Assembly (NCBI RefSeq): GCF_042666875.1
Contig: NZ_JBHTCX010000011.1
Location: forward strand, 186,001 to 250,000
Direction of reading: 5' to 3'
Length of the DNA stretch: 64,000 nucleotides
DNA from: Brachybacterium sp042666875
GTDB taxonomy: Bacteria; Actinomycetota; Actinomycetes; Actinomycetales; Dermabacteraceae
Made by a program: the position numbers and the translations under genes. Position 1 is the stretch's first letter. Each line of letters begins with the position of its first letter. The notes under the pieces are model-generated. The model searched no databases and was not told the origin of the DNA. It worked only from the letters and a program-made list of their open reading frames with translations. Below, piece after piece: positions 1-8,993 of the stretch.

Positions 1-646
1 GTACAAGGACGGGGGTCCGGGCTTCGACGCCTCGGTGGCGACCTCCTTGCTCGAGTACGCGCTGCGGATCCAGGACTCCGGGGCCGGGCCCGACGCGAGC
101 ACGTCGGTCGAGGACGCCAACCAGACCCTGGACCAGACCCTGTTCTCGACCGGGCGCGTCGCCATGACCGTGGCCTGGTCCAACCAGGTCGTCGCGCACG
201 ACGCCGTCATCCCCGGCGGCGTCCAGGTGCTGCGGCCGCCGTCGGTGACGGGCTCCGCCGCCGATGCGCAGCTGTGGTACAAGGCCTCGATGTACTGGGC
301 GGTCTCCCAGGCCTCCCAGAACCCCGAGGCGGCCGTCGCCTTCGTGGACTTCCTCGTGAACTCACCCGAAGCGGGCAAGATCCTCTCCGTCGAGCGCGGG
401 GTCCCCGGCAACCTCACGGTGCGCGAGGCCATCGTCCCCGACCTCGACGAGGCGAACCTCAAGGCCGTGGACTTCCTCGAGTCCATCGAGAGCGAGCTCG
501 GGCCGTCCCCCGAGCTCACCCCGCAGGGCGGCGGCGAGTTCGAGGCGATCCTCAAGCGGGTCGGGGAGGACGTTCTGTTCGGCACGATCACCGCCGAGGA
601 GGGCGGGCAGCGACTGCTCGACGAGCTCGACGCGGCCATCGGCTGA
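1..646 (+). CDS. Sugar ABC transporter solute-binding protein, family 1 (5' truncated by window edge)
   Basis: This is the C-terminal part (about 214 residues) of an extracellular sugar-binding lipoprotein; the frame is open to the left edge, so the signal peptide and lipobox lie outside the window. It contains AQLWYKASMYWAV followed by VERGVPGN and VREAIVPDL. Nearly the same blocks occur in the binding protein at 19589-20884 (AQLWYKASMYFSV, AERGVPAN, VREAITPQL), so the two are clear paralogs. It should capture a sugar or oligosaccharide outside the membrane and deliver it to the permease pair that follows. The rhamnosidase further down the operon suggests a rhamnose-containing ligand. The family is secure; the ligand is inferred. 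Confidence 0.9.
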   Translation, partial: YKDGGPGFDASVATSLLEYALRIQDSGAGPDASTSVEDANQTLDQTLFSTGRVAMTVAWSNQVVAHDAVIPGGVQVLRPPSVTGSAADAQLWYKASMYWAVSQASQNPEAAVAFVDFLVNSPEAGKILSVERGVPGNLTVREAIVPDLDEANLKAVDFLESIESELGPSPELTPQGGGEFEAILKRVGEDVLFGTITAEEGGQRLLDELDAAIG

Positions 647-687
647 TCCGGCTCATCGTGGTCCGACCTGAGCTCAGCCGCACGTCG

Positions 688-723
688 CCGGCCCCGGTGG
701 GGAGAACTCCTCACCGGGCCGGC
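688..723 (+). promoter_or_regulatory. Hairpin between binding-protein gene and permease genes
   Basis: The left arm GCCGGCCCCGGTG pairs with the downstream GCCGGCCCGGTGAG complement, about 13 pairs with one bulged C. It lies 41 bases after the binding-protein stop and ends about 30 bases before the permease start, with no U tract. Such hairpins between a binding-protein gene and its permease genes usually stabilise the upstream message or weaken read-through, giving excess binding protein over membrane components. The role is inferred from position. Confidence 0.55.
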
Positions 724-755
724 GGCATCGCAGAATCCGAGAAGGGAAGTAGTTC

Positions 756-1697
756 ATGAGCGCTGTGGGAGAGCTGACGCAACTGGCGTCGCGGCGCCGC
801 CAGAAGGGTGGTGTCAAGGAGAAGCACCCCGACAACAAGCCGGCGATGCTGTTCATGCTGCCGTGGTTGCTGGGGTTTCTCGGGATCACGCTGATCCCGA
901 TGATCGCCTCGTTCGCCCTTGCATTCACCGATTACAGCCTGCTGGCTCCGCCGGAGTTCGTGGGACTGGCGAACATCAAGGAGATGATCGGTGATTCGCG
1001 GCTGCACAACTCGCTGGTGGTCACGTTCATCTACGTGTTCGTCGGTACGCCGCTGCAGCTGCTGGCGGCGCTGCTGCTGGCGGTGGTGCTGAACCAGGGC
1101 ATGAAGGCCCTGGCGTTCTACCGCTCGGTGTTCTATCTGCCGTCCCTGCTGGGCGGCTCGGTCGCGATCGCGATCCTGTGGCGCCAGATGTTCGGCGCCA
1201 GCGGTCTGGTCAATCAGATCGGGGAGATGCTGGGATTCGAGAACCTGCCCGGTTGGGTGTCCAATCCCGATACGGCGCTGGGCACGATCATCCTGCTGCA
1301 CGTGTGGACGTTCGGCTCGCCGATGATCATCTTCCTCGCCGGGCTGCGCCAGATCCCGCAGATGTATTACGAGGCGGCCTCGGTCGACGGCGCCTCGAAG
1401 GTGGCGCAGTTCTTCCGGATCACGATCCCGCTGCTGACCCCGATCATCTTCTTCAATGTGGTGCTGCAGGTGATCAATGCCTTCCAGTCGTTCACCCAGG
1501 CGTTCGTCGTCTCGGGCGGCACCGGTGGGCCCTCGGATTCGACGATGTTCTACACGCTGTACCTGTATCAGAAGGGCTTCGCCCAGTTCGACATGGGCTA
1601 TGCGTCGGCGATGGCGTGGCTGCTGCTGATCATCGTCGCGATCTTCACCGCGATCAACTTCTTCGTCTCCAAGTTCTGGGTGTTCTACGATGACTGA
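756..1697 (+). CDS. Sugar ABC transporter permease, MalF type (CUT1)
   Basis: This 313-residue integral membrane protein is one half of a carbohydrate ABC import channel. After a charged cytoplasmic start (about 25 residues) come six predicted membrane segments. The cytoplasmic EAA loop, EAASVDGAS near residue 206, is where the ATPase docks. Length and motif fit the MalF/UgpA-like CUT1 family. The last 8 bases overlap the next permease start, so the two are probably translated together. No ATPase is encoded in the operon, so a shared MsiK-type ATPase from elsewhere is expected. Confidence 0.93.
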   Translation: MSAVGELTQLASRRRQKGGVKEKHPDNKPAMLFMLPWLLGFLGITLIPMIASFALAFTDYSLLAPPEFVGLANIKEMIGDSRLHNSLVVTFIYVFVGTPLQLLAALLLAVVLNQGMKALAFYRSVFYLPSLLGGSVAIAILWRQMFGASGLVNQIGEMLGFENLPGWVSNPDTALGTIILLHVWTFGSPMIIFLAGLRQIPQMYYEAASVDGASKVAQFFRITIPLLTPIIFFNVVLQVINAFQSFTQAFVVSGGTGGPSDSTMFYTLYLYQKGFAQFDMGYASAMAWLLLIIVAIFTAINFFVSKFWVFYDD

Positions 1698-2604
1698 TCT
1701 GCAGAGCCGGCCGAGCCCGGCAGCCGCCTCCCGCGATGACACGGCGTCCGCGCCGATCGTCCCGAAGCCCCGTCCCCGGCGCCTGGTCCGCCGCACCCTC
1801 AAGCACCTGGTGATGATCGCGGCCAGCGTCGCGATGATCTACCCGCTGCTGTGGATGATCGTCTCCTCCCTGCGGCCCAACGACGAGATCTTCCGCAACC
1901 CGGGCCTGCTCCCGATCAGCTTCAACACGGAGAACTATGTCGAGGGGTGGAACGCGCTCGCGCAGCCGTTCTCCCACTACCTGATGAACTCGACGCTGCT
2001 GGTGCTGGGCTGCGTGATCGGCAATCTGATCGCGTGCTCCCTGACCGCGTACGCGTTCGCGCGGCTGCGATTCTGGGGCCGCAACATCGCGTTCGCGATT
2101 ATGCTGATGACGCTGATGCTGCCGATCCACGTGGTGATCGTGCCGCAGTACATCATGTTCTCCCAGACCGGATGGGTGAACACCCTGCTGCCGCTGATAC
2201 TGCCGAAGTTCCTGGCCACCGACGCGTTCTTCGTGTTCCTCATGGTCCAGTTCATCCGCGGCATCCCGCGCGAGCTCGACGAGGCCGCGCGCATCGACGG
2301 CTGCGGCCACTTCCGGATCTTCATCCAGGTGATCCTGCCCCTGATGCTGCCGGCACTGGCGACCACGACCATCTTCACGTTCATGTGGATGTGGAACGAC
2401 TTCTTCGGGTCCCTGATCTACCTCACCACCCCGGAGAACTTCACCGTGCCGCTGGCCCTGCAGTCCTTCCTCGATACGCAGGGCACCTCGAACTGGGGCG
2501 CCATGTTCGCGATGTCCATCCTGTCCCTCGTCCCGCTTTTCCTGGTGTTCCTGTTCGGCCAGAGATTCCTGGTCAAGGGATTCGCCACCACCGGCATCAA
2601 GTAA
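1690..2604 (+). CDS. Sugar ABC transporter permease, MalG type (CUT1)
   Basis: The partner permease (304 residues) has a disordered N-terminal tail, six predicted membrane spans and the EAA loop EAARIDGCG near residue 198. It ends in the usual MalG-type tail GFATTGIK. Its ATG lies inside the end of the preceding permease gene, so translation is coupled. With the upstream binding protein it forms a CUT1 importer lacking its own ATPase. The same pair may also serve the orphan paralogous binding proteins at 15556-16854 and 19589-20884. Confidence 0.93.
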   Translation: MTDLQSRPSPAAASRDDTASAPIVPKPRPRRLVRRTLKHLVMIAASVAMIYPLLWMIVSSLRPNDEIFRNPGLLPISFNTENYVEGWNALAQPFSHYLMNSTLLVLGCVIGNLIACSLTAYAFARLRFWGRNIAFAIMLMTLMLPIHVVIVPQYIMFSQTGWVNTLLPLILPKFLATDAFFVFLMVQFIRGIPRELDEAARIDGCGHFRIFIQVILPLMLPALATTTIFTFMWMWNDFFGSLIYLTTPENFTVPLALQSFLDTQGTSNWGAMFAMSILSLVPLFLVFLFGQRFLVKGFATTGIK

Positions 2605-2721
2605 CCCGACCGCGGCGGCCGGCGGGGCCACGGTCCCGCCGGCCCTCGCGGCACGTGTCCACCCGCTCGCTGCTCCCGCTTCCCGCACCCGACCGCACGT
2701 ACGATCCGACCCAGGAGAGAC

Positions 2722-4086
2722 ATGCCCACCCGCTATGCACTGATCGGCACCGGCCACCGCGCCCAGATGTATCTCGACGCGATCGCCGGAGACCACGCCG
2801 CCGACGCCGAGCTGGTGGCGCTGCTCGACTCCAATCCCGGCCGCCGCCAGTTCCACCGCGACCGGTACGAGGCATTCGCCGACGTCACCCTCGCGGGACC
2901 GGACGAGCTCGACCAGATCATCGGCAACGGGGTCGACCGAGTCATCGTCACCACCCCGGACCGCTACCACGCCGACTACGTGGTGCGCGCGCTGGAGGCC
3001 GGGGCCGACGTCATCGTCGAGAAGCCCCTGACGATCGATGCGCCCAGCGCCCGCCGCATCGAGGACGCCATCTCCCGCACCGGCCGCAAGGTGCTGGTGA
3101 CCTTCAACTACCGCTACAGCCCCCGCAACACCGCACTGAAGGAGATCATCGCCTCCGGGGAGATCGGCGACGTGGTCTCGGTGAACTTCGAATGGGTGCT
3201 GGACACCTCCCACGGCGCCGACTACTTCCGCCGCTGGCACCGCGACAAGATCAACAGCGGCGGACTGTTCGTGCACAAGGCCTCCCACCACTTCGACCTG
3301 GTCAACTGGTGGACCGCGGCGGTGCCCCAGCGGGTCTACGCCCGCGGCGGGCTGCGCTTCTACGGGCAGGACAACGCCGCCCGCCAGGGCCGTGACCCGC
3401 TGCCGGAGCGCGGCACCCACGACGGCGACCACGACCCCTTCGAACTGGACCTGCGCGAGGACGAGCGACTGAGGAGCCTGTACCTCGAGACGGAGCAGCA
3501 CGACGGGTACCACCGTGACCAGTCCGTGTTCGGCCCCGGCATCACCACCGAGGACAACCTCACCGCCATCGTCGACTACAGCGGAGACGTCGTGCTGACC
3601 TACGCGCTGAACGCGCACTGCCCGTGGGAGGGCTACCGGGTCGCTGTCAACGGCACCGCCGGCCGCGCCGAGCTCGAGGTGGTCGAGCGCGCGGAGGTCG
3701 TCGCCAAGGGAGACGAGACCGTGGTCGATCCCAGCGCGAGCGCGGTCACGGCGGCCGACGACGGGGCGCGGACCCGCGGAGACCGGCTCGTGGTCCAGAA
3801 GCACTTCGAACCCGCCCGCGAGATCGAGATCCCCACCGGTGAGGGCAGCCACGGCGGCGGCGACGCCCTCATGCTGCGCGACATCTTCCAGGGCGTCTCC
3901 GACGACCCGCTGGGGCGGGCCTCCGATCACCGGGACGGCCTGCGCGCCATCGCCGTCGGCGTCTGCGGCAACGCCTCGCTGGAGACGGGGCAGGCCGTCG
4001 ACGTCGCCGAGCACATGGGCGTGGACCTCACCCGTCCCGCGCCATCCGGGCCCCTCGCCGCCGCGGCAGCCGGGGCGGCCCGATGA
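2722..4086 (+). CDS. Gfo/Idh/MocA family NAD(P)-dependent oxidoreductase
   Basis: This 454-residue dehydrogenase has an N-terminal Rossmann fold (ALIGTGHRAQ, residues 4-13) and the family lysine motif EKPLTID near residue 100, which separates the nucleotide-binding domain from the alpha/beta substrate domain. A conserved His pair follows in KASHHFD. Members oxidise or reduce sugars, cyclitols or glycosides. The ATG sits behind CAGGAGAGAC. It overlaps the next gene by an ATGA junction and lies between a sugar importer and a rhamnosidase, so it probably acts on imported sugar or glycoside. The substrate is unknown. Confidence 0.85.
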   Translation: MPTRYALIGTGHRAQMYLDAIAGDHAADAELVALLDSNPGRRQFHRDRYEAFADVTLAGPDELDQIIGNGVDRVIVTTPDRYHADYVVRALEAGADVIVEKPLTIDAPSARRIEDAISRTGRKVLVTFNYRYSPRNTALKEIIASGEIGDVVSVNFEWVLDTSHGADYFRRWHRDKINSGGLFVHKASHHFDLVNWWTAAVPQRVYARGGLRFYGQDNAARQGRDPLPERGTHDGDHDPFELDLREDERLRSLYLETEQHDGYHRDQSVFGPGITTEDNLTAIVDYSGDVVLTYALNAHCPWEGYRVAVNGTAGRAELEVVERAEVVAKGDETVVDPSASAVTAADDGARTRGDRLVVQKHFEPAREIEIPTGEGSHGGGDALMLRDIFQGVSDDPLGRASDHRDGLRAIAVGVCGNASLETGQAVDVAEHMGVDLTRPAPSGPLAAAAAGAAR

Positions 4087-5411
4087 CCGAGCCGGAGATG
4101 ACGGGCGCTTCCGGCCCGGGGACGACGGCCATCGCCGGCGCGGGGCCGGCCGCCGCCCCTGGCGCGGCCACGTCCCCCGGGCCGGCGGTGGCCCCCGGGC
4201 CGGCCTCGGCCTCCAGCAGTCGGCCGGCAGGTCCCGTCCGCGTCGCCCTGATCGGCACGCACGGCTTCGGCCGGATCCACCTGAAGAACCTCGCCCGCCT
4301 CGGATCCGCCGGGATCTCCCGGCTGGTCGGAGTGGTCGACGTGGCCGAGCCGCCGGAGGAGGTGGCCGGGATCCACCATCGCTCGCTGCCCGACCTGCTG
4401 GCGGCTGTGCCCGCCGCGGACCGTCCCGAGATCGTCGCGATCGCCACCCCGATCGGCACCCATCTGCCGCTGGCGAGGCAGGCTCTGGACGCCGGCGTCG
4501 ACGTCTACCTCGAGAAGCCGCCCGTGCCCGCCCTCGAGGACCACTGGGAGCTGCTGGCCGCGGCCGAGGCCGCCGGGCGCTCCGTCCAGGTGGGGTTCCA
4601 GGCCCGCGGCGGCGCGGGCGTGGACGTGCTGCGCGACGAGGTCGCCACCGGTGCGCTCGGCCCGGTCGACACGGTGCGGGTCCATGGGGCGTGGCGCCGG
4701 GACCGCGCCTACTACCGTCGCTCTGCCTGGGCCGGGAAACGGCAGCTGGACGGGCGGAGGGTGGCGGACGGGGTCGCCACCAACCCCCTCGCCCACGCCG
4801 TCCACGCCGGCCTCGTCATCGCCGGCATCGACGAGGCCCGCGACATCGCCTCGGTGACCACCGAGCTGCGCCGCGCCCACGACATCGAGGCCGACGACAC
4901 GACCTTCCTGCGGATCGACCCGGCCGGGGACGGCCCCGCCGTCGTCTGTGCCCTGACCACCACCGCACCGGAGCAGAGAACCGCCTGGGTCGAAGCCGTC
5001 GGCCCCCGGGGGAGCCATCGGCTCTACTACACCGACGACGTCTCTGTGCGCACCGGGCCCGACGGCGGCACACAGCAGCTCCGGCACGAGCGCACGGATC
5101 TCATGGAGAACCTCGCCGCTCACGTTCGGGACCGCAGCGTCCCCCTGATCTCCCCGCTCGAGACCACCGGCGCCTTCAGCACCGTGCTCGAAGCGATCCA
5201 GAGCGCGCCCGACCCGCTGCCCATCGACGGCGACGCCGTGGACATCCAGGGCGAGGGCGAGGCCGCTGTCCCGGTCGTGCGCGACATCGAGCAGACTCTG
5301 CTCGCCGCCCTCGACGCCGGGCAGGCCTTCAGCGAGCTCGGCGTCCCCTGGGCCCGGCCCGACGCGGTCCGCACCTGGACGCCTCCCGCCCCCGGGATCC
5401 GTCGAGGCTGA
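4083..5411 (+). CDS. Second Gfo/Idh/MocA family oxidoreductase with Ala/Pro/Gly-rich leader
   Basis: This 442-residue paralog of the preceding dehydrogenase has its Rossmann motif (LIGTHGFGRIH) only at about residue 57 and EKPP near residue 144. The first 54 or so residues are a low-complexity run of Ala, Pro and Gly, unusual for the family and probably disordered. The ATG overlaps the previous stop (ATGA), which supports the upstream start; no better ribosome site was seen nearer the domain. Two such enzymes in tandem before a glycosidase could act on the same sugar in successive steps. This is inference. Confidence 0.8.
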   Translation: MTEPEMTGASGPGTTAIAGAGPAAAPGAATSPGPAVAPGPASASSSRPAGPVRVALIGTHGFGRIHLKNLARLGSAGISRLVGVVDVAEPPEEVAGIHHRSLPDLLAAVPAADRPEIVAIATPIGTHLPLARQALDAGVDVYLEKPPVPALEDHWELLAAAEAAGRSVQVGFQARGGAGVDVLRDEVATGALGPVDTVRVHGAWRRDRAYYRRSAWAGKRQLDGRRVADGVATNPLAHAVHAGLVIAGIDEARDIASVTTELRRAHDIEADDTTFLRIDPAGDGPAVVCALTTTAPEQRTAWVEAVGPRGSHRLYYTDDVSVRTGPDGGTQQLRHERTDLMENLAAHVRDRSVPLISPLETTGAFSTVLEAIQSAPDPLPIDGDAVDIQGEGEAAVPVVRDIEQTLLAALDAGQAFSELGVPWARPDAVRTWTPPAPGIRRG

Positions 5412-5467
5412 CCCCGGTCGCGGCGCGGCCCGCAGGGACGCGCCCGGCACCCCGGACGAGGAGCGAT

Positions 5468-8341
5468 ATGACCGGCACGACCATCACCCCGGCGACGAGC
5501 GACCGAGCCACGATCGATCAGGCCACGATCGATCAGGCCACGAGCGGAGCGACCACGAGCACCCGGACGGGGAGCGGCCCCGCGACGGTCACCCGGTCGC
5601 TGAGCGGCCCGGCGACGGTCACCCAGGCCCGTGAGAGCTTCGAGCGGCCCGACCCCGCCGCGCGACCCATGATGCGCTGGTGGTGGTTCGGGCCCGACGT
5701 CGAGGACGCCGAGCTCGACCGCGAGCTCCGCGCCATGGCCGAGGCCGGTCTCGGCGGCGCCGAGGTCGCCTTCGTCTACCCCCTGCGCGCTGGCTCCGAC
5801 GAGTTCCTCTCCACCACCATGCTCACCCATCTGCGCCATGCCGCCGAGACCGCCCGCGAGCTCGGGCTGCGGCTGGACGTGACCCTCTCCAGCGGCTGGT
5901 CCTACGGCGGCGGGCACATCGGCCCCGAGCACGCCTCCCGCCGCCTGCACTGGGAGCGACGCGAGATCTCCGTCGCCCCGCTCGAGGTGCCCGTGACCAC
6001 CCCCTGGCCCGGCGACCAGCTCGTCGCCGCCTTCGTCGGCCACGGCATCCCGGCCACGGACTGGCAGCCGCTGACCCTGGACGGCGAGTCCCTCCGCATC
6101 CCGGCCGGCAACGGCCCGCGCACCGTGCTGCTGGCCTGGTCGCGGGTGACCGGTCAGCACGTCAAGCGCTCCTCCGCCGGCGCCGAGGGCCCGGTCCTCG
6201 ATCACCTCTCGGCCGAGGCGACCCGGCACCATCTGGACGTGGTCGGCGAGGCGCTGCTCGAGGCCGTCCCCGGCGAGCTGCTCGGGTCCGTGTTCTGCGA
6301 CAGCCTCGAGGTGTACGGCGCGAACTGGACCCCGCGTTTCCCCGAGGAGTTCGCCAGGCGCCGCGGCTACGACCCGCTGCCCGTGCTGCACCGCCTGGTC
6401 GTCGATGAGCCGGGCTCGGCCGAGCTGCGCATCGACGTCGGCCGCACCCTGACCGAGCTGGTCGAGGAGAACTTCGTGGCCACCTGCCGGGACTGGGCGC
6501 GCGAGCACGACGTCCCGCTGCGGATCCAGGCCTACGGCGAGCCTCCGGTCACGGTCAGCTCGAACCGTTTCACCGACCACATCGAGGGCGAGGGCTGGGG
6601 CTGGGACGGGCTGCCGCAGTCGAAGTGGGCGACCTCCGCCGGGCACCTGTACGGCCGGGAGGTGATCTCCAGCGAGACCTGGACCTGGGTGCACTCCCCG
6701 TCGTTCCGGGCCACCCCGCTGGATCTCAAGGGCGAGGCGCACGAGCACCTGCTGCTGGGCATCACCCACTTCGTCGGGCACGGCTGGCCGTACTCGCCGC
6801 CAGAGATCCCCGGGGTGGGCTGGTACTTCTACGCCGCCGGCGCGCTGGATGACCGCAATCCGTGGTGGCCGGCCATGCCCGAGCTGACCGCATACCTCAC
6901 CCGGCTGTGCAGCGTGCTGCGCCAGGGGGAACCGGTCGCCGACGTGAAGCTCTACGTGCCCTGCGCCGATGTCTACTCCGGCCACGGCGAGGGCTTCGAT
7001 CTGTGGAAGGCCTGCCGCGACCACATCGGCCCGGAGATCCCGGCGACGATCCGACGCGCCGGCTACGACCTCGATCTGATCGACGACGACGCCCTGGACG
7101 TGCTGGATGCCGACGCGGCGCCCGTGGTGGTGCTGCCGCGTGTGACGACCCTGCCGGTGCGCACCCGGGCCTGGCTCGACACCGTCCGCGAGGCCGGCGG
7201 CATGGTCATCGCGATCGACTCCCCGGCCTACCCCGAGGCCATGGCGACCAGCGCCGAGAGCTTCCCCGACGCCCTGCGCGCCGCCCTGGCTCCCGACGTC
7301 GCGCTGGAGGGGGACGGCGGGGAGGTCGGCGTCGTCCACCGGCGGCTGGCCGACGGCGACCTGTACTTCGTGGCCAACACCGGGCCCGAAGTGCGCACCG
7401 CGTACCTCACGCCGCGCACCCGGCGGACCGGCTACGAGGTGTGGGACCCGCGCGGCGCACCGGTGACGGCGGCCGAGCGCAGCGGTGAGGCCGTGGTGGT
7501 GACTCTGCATCCGTACGAGGCCACCGTTCTCGTCGCCACCGGAGAGCTCCGCGGACCTGGCGACGCGCCCGGTGATCGGCCTGCCGACGAGCTTCCCGAT
7601 GAGCCGACCGACCAGTTCACCGACCAGCCGTCCGTCGAGCTTCCCGACCAGCCTGAGGACGGAGAGACGTCGATACCGCCTCGTCCCGCAGGCACCGCGG
7701 GCACCGCGGGCACCGCAGGCACCGCAGGCACTGCGGACAGCACGGAGTCCCTGCGGCTCGAGGGGCCGTGGCACTTCGCCCTCGGTGCTCCCACCGTCAG
7801 CGGCGGCCCGGAGTCACTCTCCGAGGCGGGGACGCTCAGAGAGGTGTCCCTCCCGCACCGCTGGGACGAGGAGAATCCGCGGTTCGCGGGCTCCGGCCTC
7901 TATCGGGCCACGCTCGACATCGATCCCTCGTGGCTCGAGCCGGACAGCCGCCTGGTGCTCGACCTCGGCCCGAGCCGGGTCATCGAGAACACCTCCCGCG
8001 AGGTGAAGAGCTACCGCGCGCTCGTCGCGCCGCCGGTGCGGGAGGTCGCCGTGGTCTCCGTCAACGGTGTCGAGGCCGGGGTGCTCTGGGACGCCCCGCA
8101 CCGGATCGACCTCACCGAGCTCCTGCGCGCCGGCGCGAACACCCTGGAGCTGGCCGTGTACAACACCGCCGCCGGAGCCGTCGCCGTGGACGAGCACGCC
8201 GCGCGGATCGTCGACGAGAGCCACCGGGCCTACGGTGCCCGTTTCCAGCAGCAGGACCTCGACCTGGCGATGGACCAGGTCTCCTCGGGACTGCAGGCCG
8301 TCCCGGTACTGCTGCGGGTGCGCCGGACCCCGTCGGGCTGA
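5468..8341 (+). CDS. GH106-type alpha-L-rhamnosidase, cytoplasmic
   Basis: This 957-residue enzyme probably removes terminal alpha-L-rhamnose from imported oligosaccharides. After about 60 residues of Thr/Ala-rich low complexity containing in-frame repeats, the catalytic region opens with RPMMRWWWFGPDVED and AGLGGAEVAFVYPL, characteristic of the GH106-type glycosyl hydrolase family. SLEVYGANWTPRF follows near residue 280. A D/E/P-rich linker and five GTA repeats (about residues 697-748) join it to a C-terminal beta-sandwich. The ATG follows GAGGAGCGAT. The frame is open far upstream of 5468, but that part is a shadow of the oxidoreductase genes. No signal peptide is seen, so action is intracellular. 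GH106 versus a related family needs a profile search. Confidence 0.82.
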   Translation: MTGTTITPATSDRATIDQATIDQATSGATTSTRTGSGPATVTRSLSGPATVTQARESFERPDPAARPMMRWWWFGPDVEDAELDRELRAMAEAGLGGAEVAFVYPLRAGSDEFLSTTMLTHLRHAAETARELGLRLDVTLSSGWSYGGGHIGPEHASRRLHWERREISVAPLEVPVTTPWPGDQLVAAFVGHGIPATDWQPLTLDGESLRIPAGNGPRTVLLAWSRVTGQHVKRSSAGAEGPVLDHLSAEATRHHLDVVGEALLEAVPGELLGSVFCDSLEVYGANWTPRFPEEFARRRGYDPLPVLHRLVVDEPGSAELRIDVGRTLTELVEENFVATCRDWAREHDVPLRIQAYGEPPVTVSSNRFTDHIEGEGWGWDGLPQSKWATSAGHLYGREVISSETWTWVHSPSFRATPLDLKGEAHEHLLLGITHFVGHGWPYSPPEIPGVGWYFYAAGALDDRNPWWPAMPELTAYLTRLCSVLRQGEPVADVKLYVPCADVYSGHGEGFDLWKACRDHIGPEIPATIRRAGYDLDLIDDDALDVLDADAAPVVVLPRVTTLPVRTRAWLDTVREAGGMVIAIDSPAYPEAMATSAESFPDALRAALAPDVALEGDGGEVGVVHRRLADGDLYFVANTGPEVRTAYLTPRTRRTGYEVWDPRGAPVTAAERSGEAVVVTLHPYEATVLVATGELRGPGDAPGDRPADELPDEPTDQFTDQPSVELPDQPEDGETSIPPRPAGTAGTAGTAGTAGTADSTESLRLEGPWHFALGAPTVSGGPESLSEAGTLREVSLPHRWDEENPRFAGSGLYRATLDIDPSWLEPDSRLVLDLGPSRVIENTSREVKSYRALVAPPVREVAVVSVNGVEAGVLWDAPHRIDLTELLRAGANTLELAVYNTAAGAVAVDEHAARIVDESHRAYGARFQQQDLDLAMDQVSSGLQAVPVLLRVRRTPSG

Positions 8342-8350
8342 GCCCGGGGG

Positions 8351-8443
8351 CCCGGGGCAGCCCAGCCCGGGGCTCCTGCTCGCCGGGGCAGCCCAGGCCC
8401 GGGGCGCCCGCTCGCGGTGGTCACCCAGGCCCGGGATCGCTGG
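8351..8443. repeat. Degenerate 32-nt tandem repeats after the GH106 gene
   Basis: Three imperfect copies (8351-8382, 8383-8414, 8415-8443) of a unit built on CCGGGGCAGCCCAG plus CCCGGGGC begin 10 bases after the GH106 stop codon. They lie directly before the long palindrome at 8471-8539. Similar arrangements with unrelated sequences follow other genes at 15264 and 53477. Confidence 0.7.
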
Positions 8444-8470
8444 ACGACCCGGCCGCGCACACGATCCCGT

Positions 8471-8539
8471 CGACTACTGGCGGCTCAGCGGGTGCCGATG
8501 CCATATAACGATCGGCACCCGCTATTTCGCCAGTAGTCG
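8471..8539. terminator. Long imperfect inverted repeat, probable 3'-end structure
   Basis: The 29-nt arms are 8471-8499 and 8511-8539. CGACTACTGGCG and AGCGGGTGCCGAT pair perfectly on either side of a 4-base internal mismatch, around an 11-base AT-rich loop. It lies 130 bases after the GH106 stop. It is longer than a standard intrinsic terminator and has no T tract, so termination, mRNA protection or a protein-binding site are all possible. Confidence 0.6.
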
Positions 8540-8567
8540 GCGACGACGGCGGGGTCGGAGCATCCCG

Positions 8568-8637
8568 GCGAGTGCGAGCCGTGGGACCCGGCGACGACGA
8601 GGCGAGTGCGCGAGCCGTGGGACCCGGCGACGACGAG
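8568..8637. repeat. Two-copy tandem repeat of 34/36 nt
   Basis: Copies 8568-8601 and 8602-8637 both contain AGCCGTGGGACCCGGCGACG and differ by a CG insertion. They lie in the 650-base gap between the GH106 gene and the next operon. Apart from this repeat, the palindrome before it and the operator-like site at 8894, I see no gene or RNA in the gap; small open frames there are repetitive and unconvincing. Confidence 0.7.
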
Positions 8638-8893
8638 GTGACTGTGGGGCCGGGTGGCTTGAGACGAGGCGTTGAGCGGACCGGGGCGTGAGGTGGGAGG
8701 TTCCGGCAACGGGTGCTGAGTGCGCCAGGCGGTGAGGCCCGTGACCAGCCACCTGGGCGTGCCGGGCCGAGGAGCGTGCCCGAGGGTCACGAATGCGCAA
8801 CGACGCCCCTTCGGTAGCGACCGCCTCGGCGCGGCGCGTGATCATCGTCGTGACGGGCCTTGATGGGTGAGCGTGACCGCTCGAGGGATCAAA

Positions 8894-8909
8894 TGAGCAA
8901 AAGTGCTCA
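8894..8909. promoter_or_regulatory. Palindromic operator candidate upstream of the importer operon
   Basis: The perfect inverted repeat TGAGCA-AAAG-TGCTCA stands in a short AT-richer patch 85 bases before the start of the permease gene at 8994. Position and symmetry suggest a repressor-binding site for the downstream operon. The regulator is unknown, and no clear -35/-10 pair could be fixed. Confidence 0.5.
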
Positions 8910-8993
8910 AACTGTTACGCAATGTATGACGTTCACACGGTGGCTTCGTGGCTAGTGTTCGCTACGAGCACTGTCGCTTGCCCGAGGAGGAGC

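Noticed and set aside
1654..4014. 786-codon open frame on the minus strand
   Set aside because: Antisense to a permease and an oxidoreductase with clear motifs.
3839..5467. Upstream extension of the GH106 reading frame
   Set aside because: It runs through both oxidoreductase genes in another frame; the Arg/Pro-rich translation has no domain, and a ribosome site precedes 5468.
8485..8790. Possible small minus-strand gene in the gap before 8994
   Set aside because: Its translation is made from the tandem repeat and palindrome; no ribosome site or family support.
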